From contig JAOYTL010000016.1 of the NCBI GenBank assembly GCA_025846845.1, forward strand, positions 1 to 64,000: a stretch of 64,000 nt of DNA, given 5' to 3'. Below, in pieces: positions 1 to 7,544 of the stretch. Position 1 is the first letter of the stretch. Every line of letters starts with the position of its first letter. The notes below the pieces were generated by a model. That model was not told the origin of the DNA. It made no database searches and was given only the letters and a program-made list of their open reading frames with translations. The position numbers were made by a program, and so were the translations under genes. This stretch comes from Alloboseaceae bacterium BT-24-1. GTDB lineage: Bacteria; Pseudomonadota; Alphaproteobacteria; Rhizobiales; Beijerinckiaceae.

Positions 1-1
1 C

Positions 2-103
2 GCCAATCTCATGCAGCGACGCGACATCGATCGCCTGCTCAAGCCGCCGCCAATACCCCAACGCGACCTAAGACAACTCGCCCTGCAACTCGACCGATCA
101 TGA
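2..103 (+). CDS. 3' end of an unidentified gene
   Basis: An open frame entering from the left edge ends with TGA at 101-103. The 33 visible residues are mixed and charged (LMQRRDIDRLLKPPP, then QRDLRQLALQLDRS), which reads more like a real C-terminal helix than a frame shadow. A palindromic repeat follows directly, as it does after several other gene ends here. The family is not recognisable from this fragment. Confidence 0.35.
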   Translation, partial: ANLMQRRDIDRLLKPPPIPQRDLRQLALQLDRS

Positions 104-111
104 ACCGGACA

Positions 112-198
112 GCCGTGCCCTTGTGGCGAGCATCCACGTCTTGAATACCGCATTGCCCGAAAGAAGACGTGGATGGTCGGGACAAGCCCGACCATGAC
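112..198 (-). repeat. Palindromic repeat family A, copy 1 (degenerate at one end)
   Basis: It shares the core CATCCACGTCTTGAA ... GAAGACGTGGATGG and the hairpin GGTCGGG/CCCGACC with the four other copies at 4631, 40200, 53909 and 61169. Orientation is opposite to copies 3-5. The left outer arm and half of the GCTCGCC stem have decayed. The distal part reads into the following HAD gene frame and would add a spurious N-terminus if an upstream ATG at 169 were used. Confidence 0.85.
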
Positions 199-207
199 GA
201 GGTGGCC

Positions 208-912
208 GTGTCCTTGAACCTCACCACCATCGGCTTCGATGCCGACGACACGCTCTGGCAGAACGAGCAGTTCTTCCGGCTGACGGAAGAGCGCTTCGTC
301 GCGCTGCTCGGCGAGCATGGCGAGGCGGCCGAGATCTCCGGCAAGCTGCTCGAGGCGGAGAAGCGCAACCTCGCCTTCTACGGTTTCGGCATCAAGGGCT
401 TCACGCTCTCGATGATCGAGACCGCGCTCGAGATCACGCGCGGCCAGGTCCCGCAGTCGGTGATCGGCGAGATCCTCGCCGCCGGGCGCGAGATGCTGAC
501 CCACCCGGTCGAAACCCTGCCACATGCGCAGGACACGCTCGCGGCGCTCGCCGGCCGCTACCGGCTGGTGCTGATCACCAAGGGCGATCTCTTCGACCAG
601 GAGCGCAAGCTCGCGCAGTCCGGCCTCGGCGATTTCTTCAACGCGGTCGAGATCGTCAGCGACAAGAGCGCCGCGACCTATGAGAAGCTGTTCGCCCGCC
701 ATGGCGATGGGCCGGAACGGGCGCTGATGGTCGGCAACTCGCTGAAATCAGACGTCGTCCCGGCGCTCGCCGCCGGCGCCTGGGCTGCATATGTGCCGCA
801 TGATCTGACCTGGGCACTGGAGCATGCCGAGGAACCGACCGGCCACCAGCGTTACCGCAAGCTCGCCGACCTCGGCGGATTGACGTCGGTGCTGCGTGAC
901 ATCGACGGTTGA
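208..912 (+). CDS. HAD-superfamily hydrolase
   Basis: A 234-residue haloacid-dehalogenase-type phosphatase with the canonical motifs in order. Motif I is DADDTLW, with the nucleophile Asp and acid/base Asp near residue 10. Motif II is LITKGD (Thr), a Lys lies in the SDKS region, and motif IV is VGNSLKSD. The long helical cap between motifs I and II is of subclass C1 type. The substrate cannot be told. GTG 208 is chosen because GAGG lies 5 nt upstream. The ATG at 169 would translate repeat DNA into the N-terminus. The stop nearly abuts the next gene (4 nt gap), so the two are probably cotranscribed. Confidence 0.88.
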   Translation: MSLNLTTIGFDADDTLWQNEQFFRLTEERFVALLGEHGEAAEISGKLLEAEKRNLAFYGFGIKGFTLSMIETALEITRGQVPQSVIGEILAAGREMLTHPVETLPHAQDTLAALAGRYRLVLITKGDLFDQERKLAQSGLGDFFNAVEIVSDKSAATYEKLFARHGDGPERALMVGNSLKSDVVPALAAGAWAAYVPHDLTWALEHAEEPTGHQRYRKLADLGGLTSVLRDIDG

Positions 913-916
913 TACA

Positions 917-1837
917 ATGTGGCTCAGTCGCTTCGCCGGATATGTCGCTGCGCTTGCCGCCGCAGCGGTCCTGCTTGCCACGGCGCTCGGCGTGATGGCC
1001 GGGCTGTTCCCTTATCTGGAGCTCATCAATCACTTCAGATGGTTGCTGCTCACTGGCTCCGCCGTCGTGGCGCTGGCGACGTTCTGGGTCGGTCGACGGT
1101 GGCTTTTCCGTCTCAGCATGGCGGTGCTGGTCGTTAATGCGCTGCTGGCGGCCATGCCGTTGATGTCCCAGGCCTCGTCAGCCACTCGGCCGAGCTTGCG
1201 CGTGACGACCTTCAATCTCTGGATCGGCAATCGTGAGCCGGGGGCCGTGGTCGGTTTCCTGCGCGAGACCGATGCGGATGTCGTCGTGCTTCAGGAAATC
1301 GGCAGCCGGCTGGAGCAGGAGATCGTGCCGCATCTCAGGGACAAGTATCCGCATGTGGTTTCCTGTGCCCGGCGGAACTGCGGTCTCGTCCTGCTGTCGA
1401 AGCTCGGCTGGCTCGACGCGGGATTTTCGGATCGTACGCGCCTGGCCCCACCGATCGTCTGGGCGCGCTTTGCCGGAGCGGGCAAGCCCTATGTGATCAC
1501 CGGTCTGCATCTCGCCTATCCGTTTCAACCGGCGATGCAGGTCGATCAGATGGATTGGCTCGCCGAACGTTTCCGGAAGGCAAGCGACACGCAGATACTG
1601 GTCGGCGACTTCAACCTCACGCCCTTTTCACTCAAGCTCAACACTCTGGCATTCCGGGCGAATTTGCGCCGCCACGCGACATTGGGCGCGTCATGGCCCG
1701 CAGACCGTTTCGTGCCTGTCGTCCTGCTCGACAATCTGCTGGCCAGCCCTGACGTCAGGGCGGTCAATGTAAGCTATGGCGCCGGCAGTTACGGCTCGGA
1801 CCACTACCCGGTGACCTTCGATATCGCGCTCGATTGA
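917..1837 (+). CDS. Membrane-anchored endonuclease/exonuclease/phosphatase-family protein
   Basis: 306 residues. The first 90 or so carry about three hydrophobic segments (VAALAAAAVLLATALGVMAG, WLLLTGSAVVALATFWV, MAVLVVNALLAAM). A C-terminal EEP domain follows with its catalytic signatures: TTFNLWIGN, VVVLQEI (metal-binding Glu), LVGDFNLTP (Asp, Asn) and GSDHYPV (catalytic His). The catalytic domain is probably periplasmic. ATG 917 follows the HAD stop by 4 nt. Members of this architecture are phosphodiesterase-like, and the substrate here is unknown. Confidence 0.88.
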   Translation: MWLSRFAGYVAALAAAAVLLATALGVMAGLFPYLELINHFRWLLLTGSAVVALATFWVGRRWLFRLSMAVLVVNALLAAMPLMSQASSATRPSLRVTTFNLWIGNREPGAVVGFLRETDADVVVLQEIGSRLEQEIVPHLRDKYPHVVSCARRNCGLVLLSKLGWLDAGFSDRTRLAPPIVWARFAGAGKPYVITGLHLAYPFQPAMQVDQMDWLAERFRKASDTQILVGDFNLTPFSLKLNTLAFRANLRRHATLGASWPADRFVPVVLLDNLLASPDVRAVNVSYGAGSYGSDHYPVTFDIALD

Positions 1838-2058
1838 CGGCGCGGCCGCGCAAACTGGACCGGCCTTGCAATTTATGGTAGATCGACCGATGTAAGACGA
1901 GATGCGGCCGGTTCTGGCCAATCCTCCGCGCGGGTATTCCGACCGGCGGGCCACTTCAGATCCACCACACGTCGCTACAAGACCATGGCAAGGCGTCCGC
2001 GCGTCCGGGCATGGGTTTCACGAATACGCGGATCTGAAGTGCAAGGATTAGTCCCGAT

Positions 2059-2268
2059 ATGAACAAGGGCACCGTCAAGTGGTTCAACGCCACCAAGGGC
2101 TACGGCTTCATCACCCCTGAGAACGGCGGTCAGGACATTTTCGTCCACATCTCCGCCGTCGAGCGGGCCGGCCTGCGCGAGCTGCGCGAAGGTCAGGTCG
2201 TCTCGTACGAGCTGATCGCCGATCGCAAGACCGGCAAGTCCTCGGCCGGCAATCTCGCCGTCGCCTGA
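2059..2268 (+). CDS. cspA: CspA-family cold-shock protein
   Basis: A 69-residue single cold-shock domain (OB fold) with both RNA-binding motifs, KGYGFI (RNP1) and DIFVHIS (RNP2). It starts with the typical KGTVKWFN. These are single-stranded nucleic-acid chaperones that melt mRNA structure. The 221-bp upstream spacer has no other gene and would hold the promoter and a long leader. The DEAD-box helicase and IF-1 genes downstream suggest a shared role in translation at low temperature. Confidence 0.96.
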   Translation: MNKGTVKWFNATKGYGFITPENGGQDIFVHISAVERAGLRELREGQVVSYELIADRKTGKSSAGNLAVA

Positions 2269-2278
2269 CGATACGATT

Positions 2279-2303
2279 CGGGCGGGCCGTCATGGTCCGT
2301 CCG
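2279..2303 (+). terminator. Hairpin after cspA, possible terminator
   Basis: Ten-base arms CGGGCGGGCC and GGTCCGTCCG pair with two G-U wobbles around a GTCAT loop, 10 nt after the cspA stop. Only a short TT follows, so it may be a weak terminator, an attenuator or an mRNA-stabilising hairpin. Confidence 0.45.
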
Positions 2304-2503
2304 TTCCAAGATCGGGCTGGCACGCCTGTCCTCGGCCGTAATGGCCGGACGATGGGGCGTGCCATGCTCGTTACACCATATCCCCCGGCGCAGTGGCTAG
2401 CGGTTCGCCGGGCGGAAAGAGACCATGCGTAGACCGAGATGGCATGCCGAGGCGCTTCCGTTCACCACGTGCGCCCCTGTCATCCGGCTCAGAAAGACCT
2501 GAT

Positions 2504-3976
2504 TTGACAAAGTTCACCGACCTCGGCCTGGCCGAGCCGCTTCTCAAAGCGCTCGCCGCCGAAGGTTACGAGACCCCGACGCCGATCCAGGCGCAGGCGA
2601 TCCCTTCCATTCGCGACGGTCGTGACCTGCTCGGCGCCGCCCAGACCGGCACCGGCAAGACGGCAGCCTTTTCGCTGCCCATGCTGCACCGGCTGATGAA
2701 CCAGCCGCGGCGCATGCAGCCGCGTTCCGTGCGCGCGCTCATCCTGTCGCCGACCCGCGAGCTCGCAGCCCAGATCGAGGCGAGCATCCGCACCTACGCC
2801 CAGTTCACCCCGCTGAAGTCGACGGTGATCTTCGGTGGCGTGCCGGTCGGCAAGCAGATCCGCGCGCTCGGCCAGCACGTCGACATCCTTGTCGCGACCC
2901 CTGGCCGCCTGCTCGACCTCGTCGACCAGCGTGCCGTCTCGCTGCGCGAGATCGAGTTCCTGGTGCTGGACGAAGCCGACCAGATGCTCGACCTCGGCTT
3001 CATCCATGCGCTGCGCAAGATCGCGACGCTGATCCCTGCGAAGCGCCAGACCCTGCTGTTCTCGGCGACCATGCCGAAGGCGATCCGCGAGATTGCCTCC
3101 GCCTATCTGACCGATCCGGTCGAGGTCGCGGTCGCGCCTGTCGCGACCACCGCCGAAAAGGTCGACCAGCGCGTCATCTTCACGGAAGCCGGCCAGAAGC
3201 CGGCCTTGCTGGCGAAGACCCTGAGCGTTCCCGAGATGGAGCGCGCCATTGTCTTCACCCGCACCAAGCATGGCGCCGACAAGGTCGTGCGCCAGCTCGA
3301 TCAGTCCGGCATCGCCTCCGCCGCGATCCATGGCAACAAGAGCCAAGGCCAGCGCGAGCGTGCGCTCGGCGCCTTCCGTGATGGCGAACTGCGCATCCTG
3401 GTCGCGACCGATATTGCCGCGCGCGGCATCGATGTCGACGGCATCAGCCATGTCGTCAATTTCGACCTGCCGAACGTGCCCGAGACCTATGTCCACCGCA
3501 TCGGCCGCACCGCGCGTGCCGGGGCGTCGGGCGTGGCCATCGCCTTCTGCACACCGGAAGAGCGCGGCGATCTCGCGGCGATCGAGAAGCTGACCAAGAT
3601 CGCGCTCACCCCGATCGGCGACGTGCCGCATTGGGACGGCCGCACCCCGAAGAAGCCGCCGCAGAATCGCGGTCGCAGCCAGGGCCAGGGCCGACCGCAA
3701 GCGCAGAACGGCCAGCGTCGCGACGGCAGGGGCGGGCAGGGCCGCAACGCCCAGCGTCCGGAGCAGGGCGAGCGGCAGGAGCAGCGCCGCGAGCAGCCGC
3801 GGCCGCATCAGGCGCGGCAGGAGCAGCCGCGCCATGAGCGCCCCGCCCCGCGCCATGAGGCCGGTGGCGCGCGAAAAGAAGCGGTTTCCGGCAAGGAAGG
3901 GCTTGGCGGCGTGGCGTTCTTGCAGCAAAGAACGGAACAACGACGCACCGGCGGCGGTCGGCGGCGCCCGAACTGA
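2504..3976 (+). CDS. rhlE: DEAD-box ATP-dependent RNA helicase, RhlE type
   Basis: About 490 residues. Motifs run in order: Q motif (PTPIQAQAIP), I (AQTGTGKT), Ia (PTRELAAQ), II (DEAD), III (SAT), V (ATDIAARGIDV) and VI (HRIGRTARAG). A tail of about 120 residues rich in Gln, Arg, Gly and Pro follows and is probably a disordered RNA-binding region. It unwinds structured RNA in ribosome assembly or decay. TTG 2504 is preferred because homologues begin with (M)TKFTDLGLAEPLL. An upstream in-frame ATG at 2393 would add a low-complexity N-terminus, and no strong Shine-Dalgarno decides. It lies between cspA and infA. Confidence 0.93.
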   Translation: MTKFTDLGLAEPLLKALAAEGYETPTPIQAQAIPSIRDGRDLLGAAQTGTGKTAAFSLPMLHRLMNQPRRMQPRSVRALILSPTRELAAQIEASIRTYAQFTPLKSTVIFGGVPVGKQIRALGQHVDILVATPGRLLDLVDQRAVSLREIEFLVLDEADQMLDLGFIHALRKIATLIPAKRQTLLFSATMPKAIREIASAYLTDPVEVAVAPVATTAEKVDQRVIFTEAGQKPALLAKTLSVPEMERAIVFTRTKHGADKVVRQLDQSGIASAAIHGNKSQGQRERALGAFRDGELRILVATDIAARGIDVDGISHVVNFDLPNVPETYVHRIGRTARAGASGVAIAFCTPEERGDLAAIEKLTKIALTPIGDVPHWDGRTPKKPPQNRGRSQGQGRPQAQNGQRRDGRGGQGRNAQRPEQGERQEQRREQPRPHQARQEQPRHERPAPRHEAGGARKEAVSGKEGLGGVAFLQQRTEQRRTGGGRRRPN

Positions 3977-3990
3977 TACGCGCTAAAAGC

Positions 3991-4017
3991 CAAGGGCCGA
4001 GCCGATATGGCTTGGCC
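3991..4017 (+). terminator. Hairpin between rhlE and infA
   Basis: Arms AGGGCCGAGCC and GGCTTGGCCCT pair over 11 bases (one G-U) around GATAT, 14 nt after the rhlE stop. No U-tract follows, so a partial terminator or processing hairpin upstream of infA is as likely as full termination. Confidence 0.4.
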
Positions 4018-4049
4018 CTCCCGCCGCAGACAAGACGAAGGATCAGCGA

Positions 4050-4319
4050 ATGGCGAAAGAAGAACTGCTCGAATTCGACGGCACCGTGGTCGAAGTGCTT
4101 CCCGACGGCAATTATCGGGTGAAGCTCGACAATGATCACGTCATCCTGGCCTATGCGGCCGGCAAGATGAAGAAGAACCGCATCCGCACCATCGCCGGCG
4201 ACCGCGTCGTCGTCGAGATGTCGCCCTATGATCTCGACCGCGGCCGCATCAATTTCCGCCAGAAGACCGCGAGCCCCGGCCCGATGCCGCCTCGCCCGCA
4301 GAACTTCCGCCGGCGCTGA
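4050..4319 (+). CDS. infA: Translation initiation factor IF-1 with a Pro/Arg-rich tail
   Basis: 89 residues. The S1-like OB fold is clear from MAKEELLEFDGTVVEVLP, AGKMKKNRIR and VEMSPYDLDRGRI. IF-1 occupies the ribosomal A site during initiation. Canonical alphaproteobacterial IF-1 is about 72 residues. Here the extra C-terminal stretch (PMPPRPQNFRRR) resembles the tailed second IF-1 paralogue of this class, so this may not be the only infA in the genome (inference). The gene lies 73 nt after rhlE. Confidence 0.93.
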   Translation: MAKEELLEFDGTVVEVLPDGNYRVKLDNDHVILAYAAGKMKKNRIRTIAGDRVVVEMSPYDLDRGRINFRQKTASPGPMPPRPQNFRRR

Positions 4320-4323
4320 TATC

Positions 4324-4593
4324 GTGCGCTTCAGCCGGCCCGAGCAGTTTTTCGCCGCTGCCGGCGTCGGGCTGGGCGCGCTCGCCTCGCTTGCCGTCAA
4401 CAATGGCTGGATCGCCAGGGGCGGCACCTTCCCGCCCTTCGTCTATGTGCTGCTGGCACTGGCGCTGGTCGAGGTCGTCGCCGGCTTTGTCACCAGGCAG
4501 CCGCCAGGCACGCTTTTCTCCATGCCCGCCCGCATCCTCGCTTTCGCGCTCGGCATCGGCGTGCTGATCCTGCTGACCGGCGGGCTGGCCTGA
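4324..4593 (+). CDS. Small membrane protein of unknown function
   Basis: 89 residues from GTG 4324, which is 4 nt after the infA stop and so likely cotranscribed. Three hydrophobic segments are visible (AAAGVGLGALASLAV, PFVYVLLALALVEVVAGF, ILAFALGIGVLILLTGGLA). No family motif recognised. The frame could be extended upstream only by overlapping infA, so GTG 4324 is the sensible start. Confidence 0.7.
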   Translation: MRFSRPEQFFAAAGVGLGALASLAVNNGWIARGGTFPPFVYVLLALALVEVVAGFVTRQPPGTLFSMPARILAFALGIGVLILLTGGLA

Positions 4594-4630
4594 GCGCTGG
4601 CGACGTTTCGCATTCGACGTTTTATCAGTC

Positions 4631-4721
4631 GTCATGCTCGCCCCTGTGGCGAGCATCCACGTCTTGAACACAGCCCTCGATCAGTGAAGACGTGGATGGC
4701 CGGGACAAGCCCGACCATGAC
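4631..4721 (-). repeat. Palindromic repeat family A, copy 2
   Basis: A complete copy with outer arms GTCATG/CATGAC, an 11-bp central stem ATCCACGTCTT/AAGACGTGGAT, and flanking hairpins GCTCGCC/GGCGAGC and GG(C/T)CGGG/CCCGACC. It sits between two convergent genes, in the same orientation as copy 1. Confidence 0.9.
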
Positions 4722-4772
4722 GGAAGGGTTATGTCCTCGGCCTTCAATGTTGGGCCGCCGCTCATCTCCAAA

Positions 4773-4800
4773 CAAAAAAAGCCCCAGCCGAAGCCGGGGC
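4773..4800 (-). terminator. Rho-independent terminator for the 4852-5472 gene
   Basis: On the minus strand GCCCCGGC-TTCG-GCTGGGGC is followed immediately by seven T residues. This is a textbook terminator with a stable UUCG-type loop, placed about 50 nt after the stop of the minus-strand gene. Confidence 0.92.
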
Positions 4801-4851
4801 GTGAGGTGTTTGTTACGTGGTGACAGGTACTACGTAGAAAAACTCGAAAAC

Positions 4852-5472
4852 TCAGTAGCCGGACTTGGCCCAGTATTGCGCGCCGGGACTGACCAGGACC
4901 TGGCGCTGACGCGTCGCGTATTCGGCAGGCACGGTCTCGTGCACGACACGCGTCGCGCTGACCATCACGCGCCGGTTGCGTTCGCCATAGACGGCGGGAA
5001 CGACGTCGTAATCGACCGAGGCCGGCGCCACTTCGACGGTACGCTGCTGATAGCCGTACTGCGCCGGGACATACACCCAGCAGCCAGTGGTCTGGCCGTA
5101 AGCGTCGCGGCTGACGTCCCAGCGCTTGGTCGCCGGCGAGATCAGGACCTTCTCGGAGACGGTCTTGTACTGGGCCGGGATGTGGCGGGCGATGCGGCGC
5201 TCCGGCTGGACCACCACCTTCTCGGTGACGGTGTCGTATTGCGCTGGAATGACCTTGGAGAAAGTGCGCTCGGGGCGCACGACATAGCTTTCGTCGACGG
5301 AGCCGTAGACCGGCGGCTTCGAGACCAGCTTGTAGCAGGAACCACCGCCGCAGTTGCTGACGGGCGCGCTGTAGCAGGAAGAGCCGCCGCAGCCGCCGCC
5401 CATGGCCGGGGCGGCAAGGCCGACGAGGGCCGTGGTGGCGAGTGCCGAAAGCGAAAGAAGCCTGAACGTCAT
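4852..5472 (-). CDS. Secreted protein with tandem PAQY repeats
   Basis: 206 residues. The signal peptide is MTFRLLSLSALATTALVG, ending near APAMG. A short Gly/Cys/Ser-rich segment with several Cys (GGGCGGSSC, NCGGGSC) comes next. About five divergent repeats of roughly 30 residues follow, each around (I/V)PAQY..V..KV.V.P. The start at 5472 places the ATG directly before the signal peptide. An upstream ATG at 5523 would precede it with 17 unrelated residues. The Cys-rich N-terminus and beta-rich repeats suggest a cell-surface structural protein. The function is unknown. A strong terminator follows. Confidence 0.78.
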   Translation of the reverse strand: MTFRLLSLSALATTALVGLAAPAMGGGCGGSSCYSAPVSNCGGGSCYKLVSKPPVYGSVDESYVVRPERTFSKVIPAQYDTVTEKVVVQPERRIARHIPAQYKTVSEKVLISPATKRWDVSRDAYGQTTGCWVYVPAQYGYQQRTVEVAPASVDYDVVPAVYGERNRRVMVSATRVVHETVPAEYATRQRQVLVSPGAQYWAKSGY

Positions 5473-5696
5473 AGCTGACTCAACCCTGCATTGCGCTGCG
5501 ATGCCGCTGCGTCGTTGGGGCAAGAAAGCCTGATATGATCTATGAAGACAAGGTTAACTGCGAAACAAGGTAAAATTAACCAGTCTCGGCCGGCCGCGGG
5601 CGGCCCATCCCGCAACTGGAACGCCTGGCGAAACCAGTATTTGGCAACGCCGAGACTGGTCGGAAGCCCGGCCGGGTGGCTCTGCCGAGGCTGGCC

Positions 5697-6017
5697 TCAC
5701 TCGATCGCGCCCCGCTTCATGCCGAAGCCTTCGATATAGCAACCGCAGGACGAGTTTCTCGGCGCCGGTTCGGCGGCGCACGAGCCGCGCGAGGTCAGGC
5801 AGACATCGCCGAAGCGGCGACGCTGGGGCCGGTCATAGCCATAGCGCGGACCGTCATCGCGGTAGCGCGGACGATCGTAGTCATAGGGCGGCGGTGGCCT
5901 GTCGTAGTCGTAGCGCGGCGCCGGCCGGTAATAGGGATCGTAGTACTGGGCGTTCGCGCCGGTCGTGGACAAAGTGGCGGCGCCGACGAGGGCGGCGATG
6001 GCGAGTATCCTGAGCAT
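5697..6017 (-). CDS. Small secreted Tyr/Pro/Arg-rich protein
   Basis: 106 residues: a signal peptide (MLRILAIAALVGAATLS, cleavage near ANA), then a low-complexity stretch of YDYDRPP/RYRDDGPRYGYD repeats. A compact C-terminal module has four Cys (DVCLTSRGSC and SCGCYIEGFG). The C-terminal Cys pattern occurs in small rhizobial exported proteins of unknown function (family memory, not checked). GGAGGA lies upstream of the start. It lies in tandem with the downstream secreted repeat protein, with 224 nt of spacer. Confidence 0.72.
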   Translation of the reverse strand: MLRILAIAALVGAATLSTTGANAQYYDPYYRPAPRYDYDRPPPPYDYDRPRYRDDGPRYGYDRPQRRRFGDVCLTSRGSCAAEPAPRNSSCGCYIEGFGMKRGAIE

Positions 6018-6114
6018 GATGCCTGTCCTCCTGGTCTCCTCGCGCCGTGGCCGAAGAGTGGACCGTTGAAGACCAGGATAAGGGCGGTTCGATGAACGAT
6101 GCCTGAGCGTCAGC

Positions 6115-7158
6115 TCAGCTGCCGGCCTTCATGCTGGCTGCCCAGTAGTCCTTGACCTGCTTCACGAGTGTGTCCGGCAGCGGCACGTAGCCGAGCGCCG
6201 TGGCATCGGCCGCGCCGTTCTCGAAGGAGAGGCGGAAGAAGTCGAGCACGTCCTGCGTACGGCGCGTGCGCGGCTTTGGCACCAGGGCGAAGGTGGTGGC
6301 GACGATCGGGTAGGCGTCGACGCCCGGTGCGTCGGTCAGCATCAGCCCGAAATCCTTGGCCCTGGCCCATTCGGCGCTGGCTGCGGCCGCGGTGAAGCTC
6401 GCCGGGTCCGGCTTGACGAAGGCGCCGGCCTTGTTCTGCACCTGGGCATAGGCGAGGCCGGCGCGCACGACCTGGCCGAACTCGACATAGCCGATCGCGT
6501 TCTTCGTCCGCTTCACCATCTCCGTCACACCCTGGCTGCGCTCGGCGCCCTTCCCGACCGGCCAGGCGACTTGCGTGTTGACGCCGATCTTCTCGCGCCA
6601 TTCCGGGCTCGCCTTGGCGAGATAGTCGGTCCAGTTGAAGCTCGTGCCCGAGCCATCGGCACGATAGATCACGCTGATCGGGGCCTCGGGCAGCTTCAGC
6701 TCGGGATTGGCTGCCTTGATCGCCGGATCCGACCAGAGCTTGATCTTGCCGAGATAGATGTCGGCGAGGAGGGCGCCGGTGAACCTGATCTGGCCGGGGC
6801 CGACGCCGTCGAGGTTCACCACGGGGACGATGCCGCCCATGACGATCGGGAACTGGATCAGGGCCGAGCGCTGCAGCTCCTCGGAAGAGAGCGGCCGGTC
6901 GGAGGTGCCGAAATCGGCGGCACGCTGGGTGACACGGACTTCGCCGCCGAGCGAGCCGATCGGCTCGTAGTCGACGCCGATGTCGAGCGGGGTCATCTCG
7001 GCGCCGTCGGATTTGGCGATGCGATAGCTCTGCGCCCATTTGCCGATGACCGGGAAGGCGAAGCTCGAACCCGCGCCAATGATCGGCTCGGCGTAGGCCG
7101 GCGCTACGAACGAGGCGAGAAGGGCGCCGGCGACAGCCAGCCTGGCCAGGAGCTTCAT
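6115..7158 (-). CDS. pstS: Phosphate-binding periplasmic protein PstS
   Basis: 347 residues: signal peptide (MKLLARLAVAGALLASFVAP, cleavage after AYA), then the PstS solute-binding fold. Phosphate-site signatures are GAGSSFAFPV near the N-terminus, DFGTSDRPLS, and YRADGSGTSFNWTDYL. It would deliver phosphate to the PstCA-PstB ABC importer, but no pstC, pstA or pstB follows. The downstream genes are unrelated secreted proteins. ATG 7158 is chosen because it opens the signal peptide. A Pho-box-like site lies 69 nt upstream. Confidence 0.93.
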   Translation of the reverse strand: MKLLARLAVAGALLASFVAPAYAEPIIGAGSSFAFPVIGKWAQSYRIAKSDGAEMTPLDIGVDYEPIGSLGGEVRVTQRAADFGTSDRPLSSEELQRSALIQFPIVMGGIVPVVNLDGVGPGQIRFTGALLADIYLGKIKLWSDPAIKAANPELKLPEAPISVIYRADGSGTSFNWTDYLAKASPEWREKIGVNTQVAWPVGKGAERSQGVTEMVKRTKNAIGYVEFGQVVRAGLAYAQVQNKAGAFVKPDPASFTAAAASAEWARAKDFGLMLTDAPGVDAYPIVATTFALVPKPRTRRTQDVLDFFRLSFENGAADATALGYVPLPDTLVKQVKDYWAASMKAGS

Positions 7159-7226
7159 AGCGTCTCTCACCCGTGTCGGGGCCCGCGAGCAGGCCATGAT
7201 TAACAGGTTGACGCTAGGGCGGGGCG

Positions 7227-7244
7227 GTGACGCTGCGATGACGC
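7227..7244 (-). promoter_or_regulatory. Pho-box-like site upstream of pstS
   Basis: On the minus strand the 18-mer reads GCGTCAT-CGCA-GCGTCAC. This matches the PhoB consensus CTGTCAT-N4-CTGTCAC in 14 of its two 7-mers' combined positions outside the leading CT pairs, with the correct 11-bp period. A third half-site-like GCGTCAA lies closer to the gene at 7208-7214. Position and target gene make PhoB control plausible. Confidence 0.6.
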
Positions 7245-7259
7245 TTCGGCCGCAAACGA

Positions 7260-7291
7260 AAGGCCCCGTCGGCATGAGCCAACGGGGCCTT
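7260..7291 (-). terminator. Hairpin terminator after csbD
   Basis: Perfect 10-bp arms AAGGCCCCGT and ACGGGGCCTT around a 12-nt loop, 47 nt beyond the csbD stop. On the minus strand TTTCGTTT follows, an interrupted U-tract. The symmetrical AA/TT edges could also let it act on the plus strand. Confidence 0.65.
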
Positions 7292-7337
7292 CTTCAGCGG
7301 TCACACCCGCCTTGCAGCGTGCGGCGACCGCGAATGG

Positions 7338-7544
7338 TCAGTGCCAGGTCTGGCGGCCATACCAGGCGTCGACGTCGGTGCGGACCTTATCCTTCTCGAT
7401 GCCGTAGCGCTCCTGGATCTTGCCCTCGAGCTGGTCGCGCTTGCCGGCGATGACGTCGAGATCGTCATCGGTCAGCTTGCCCCACTGCTCCTTAACCTTG
7501 CCCTTGAGCTGCTTCCAGTTTCCTTCGACGCGGTTCCAGTCCAT
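7338..7544 (-). CDS. CsbD-family stress-response protein
   Basis: 68 residues, highly charged and helical, starting MDWNRVEGNWKQLKGKVKEQ. This is the signature of the CsbD/YjbJ family, small hydrophilic proteins usually induced by general stress. The second half carries DQLEGKIQERYG. The start is fixed by a strong AGGAGG 7 nt upstream. A long upstream open frame on this strand is a high-GC artefact. It is followed by a terminator. Confidence 0.9.
   Translation of the reverse strand: MDWNRVEGNWKQLKGKVKEQWGKLTDDDLDVIAGKRDQLEGKIQERYGIEKDKVRTDVDAWYGRQTWH

Noticed and set aside
169..207. ATG 169 as the start of the HAD gene
   Set aside because: The added residues are translated from the palindromic repeat. 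GTG 208 has GAGG at proper spacing and directly precedes the family N-terminus.
4631..4721. Family A repeat as a tRNA-like or structured RNA gene
   Set aside because: The three-hairpin shape recalls a cloverleaf, but stem lengths, loops and conserved tRNA bases do not match, and multiple intergenic copies indicate a repeat.
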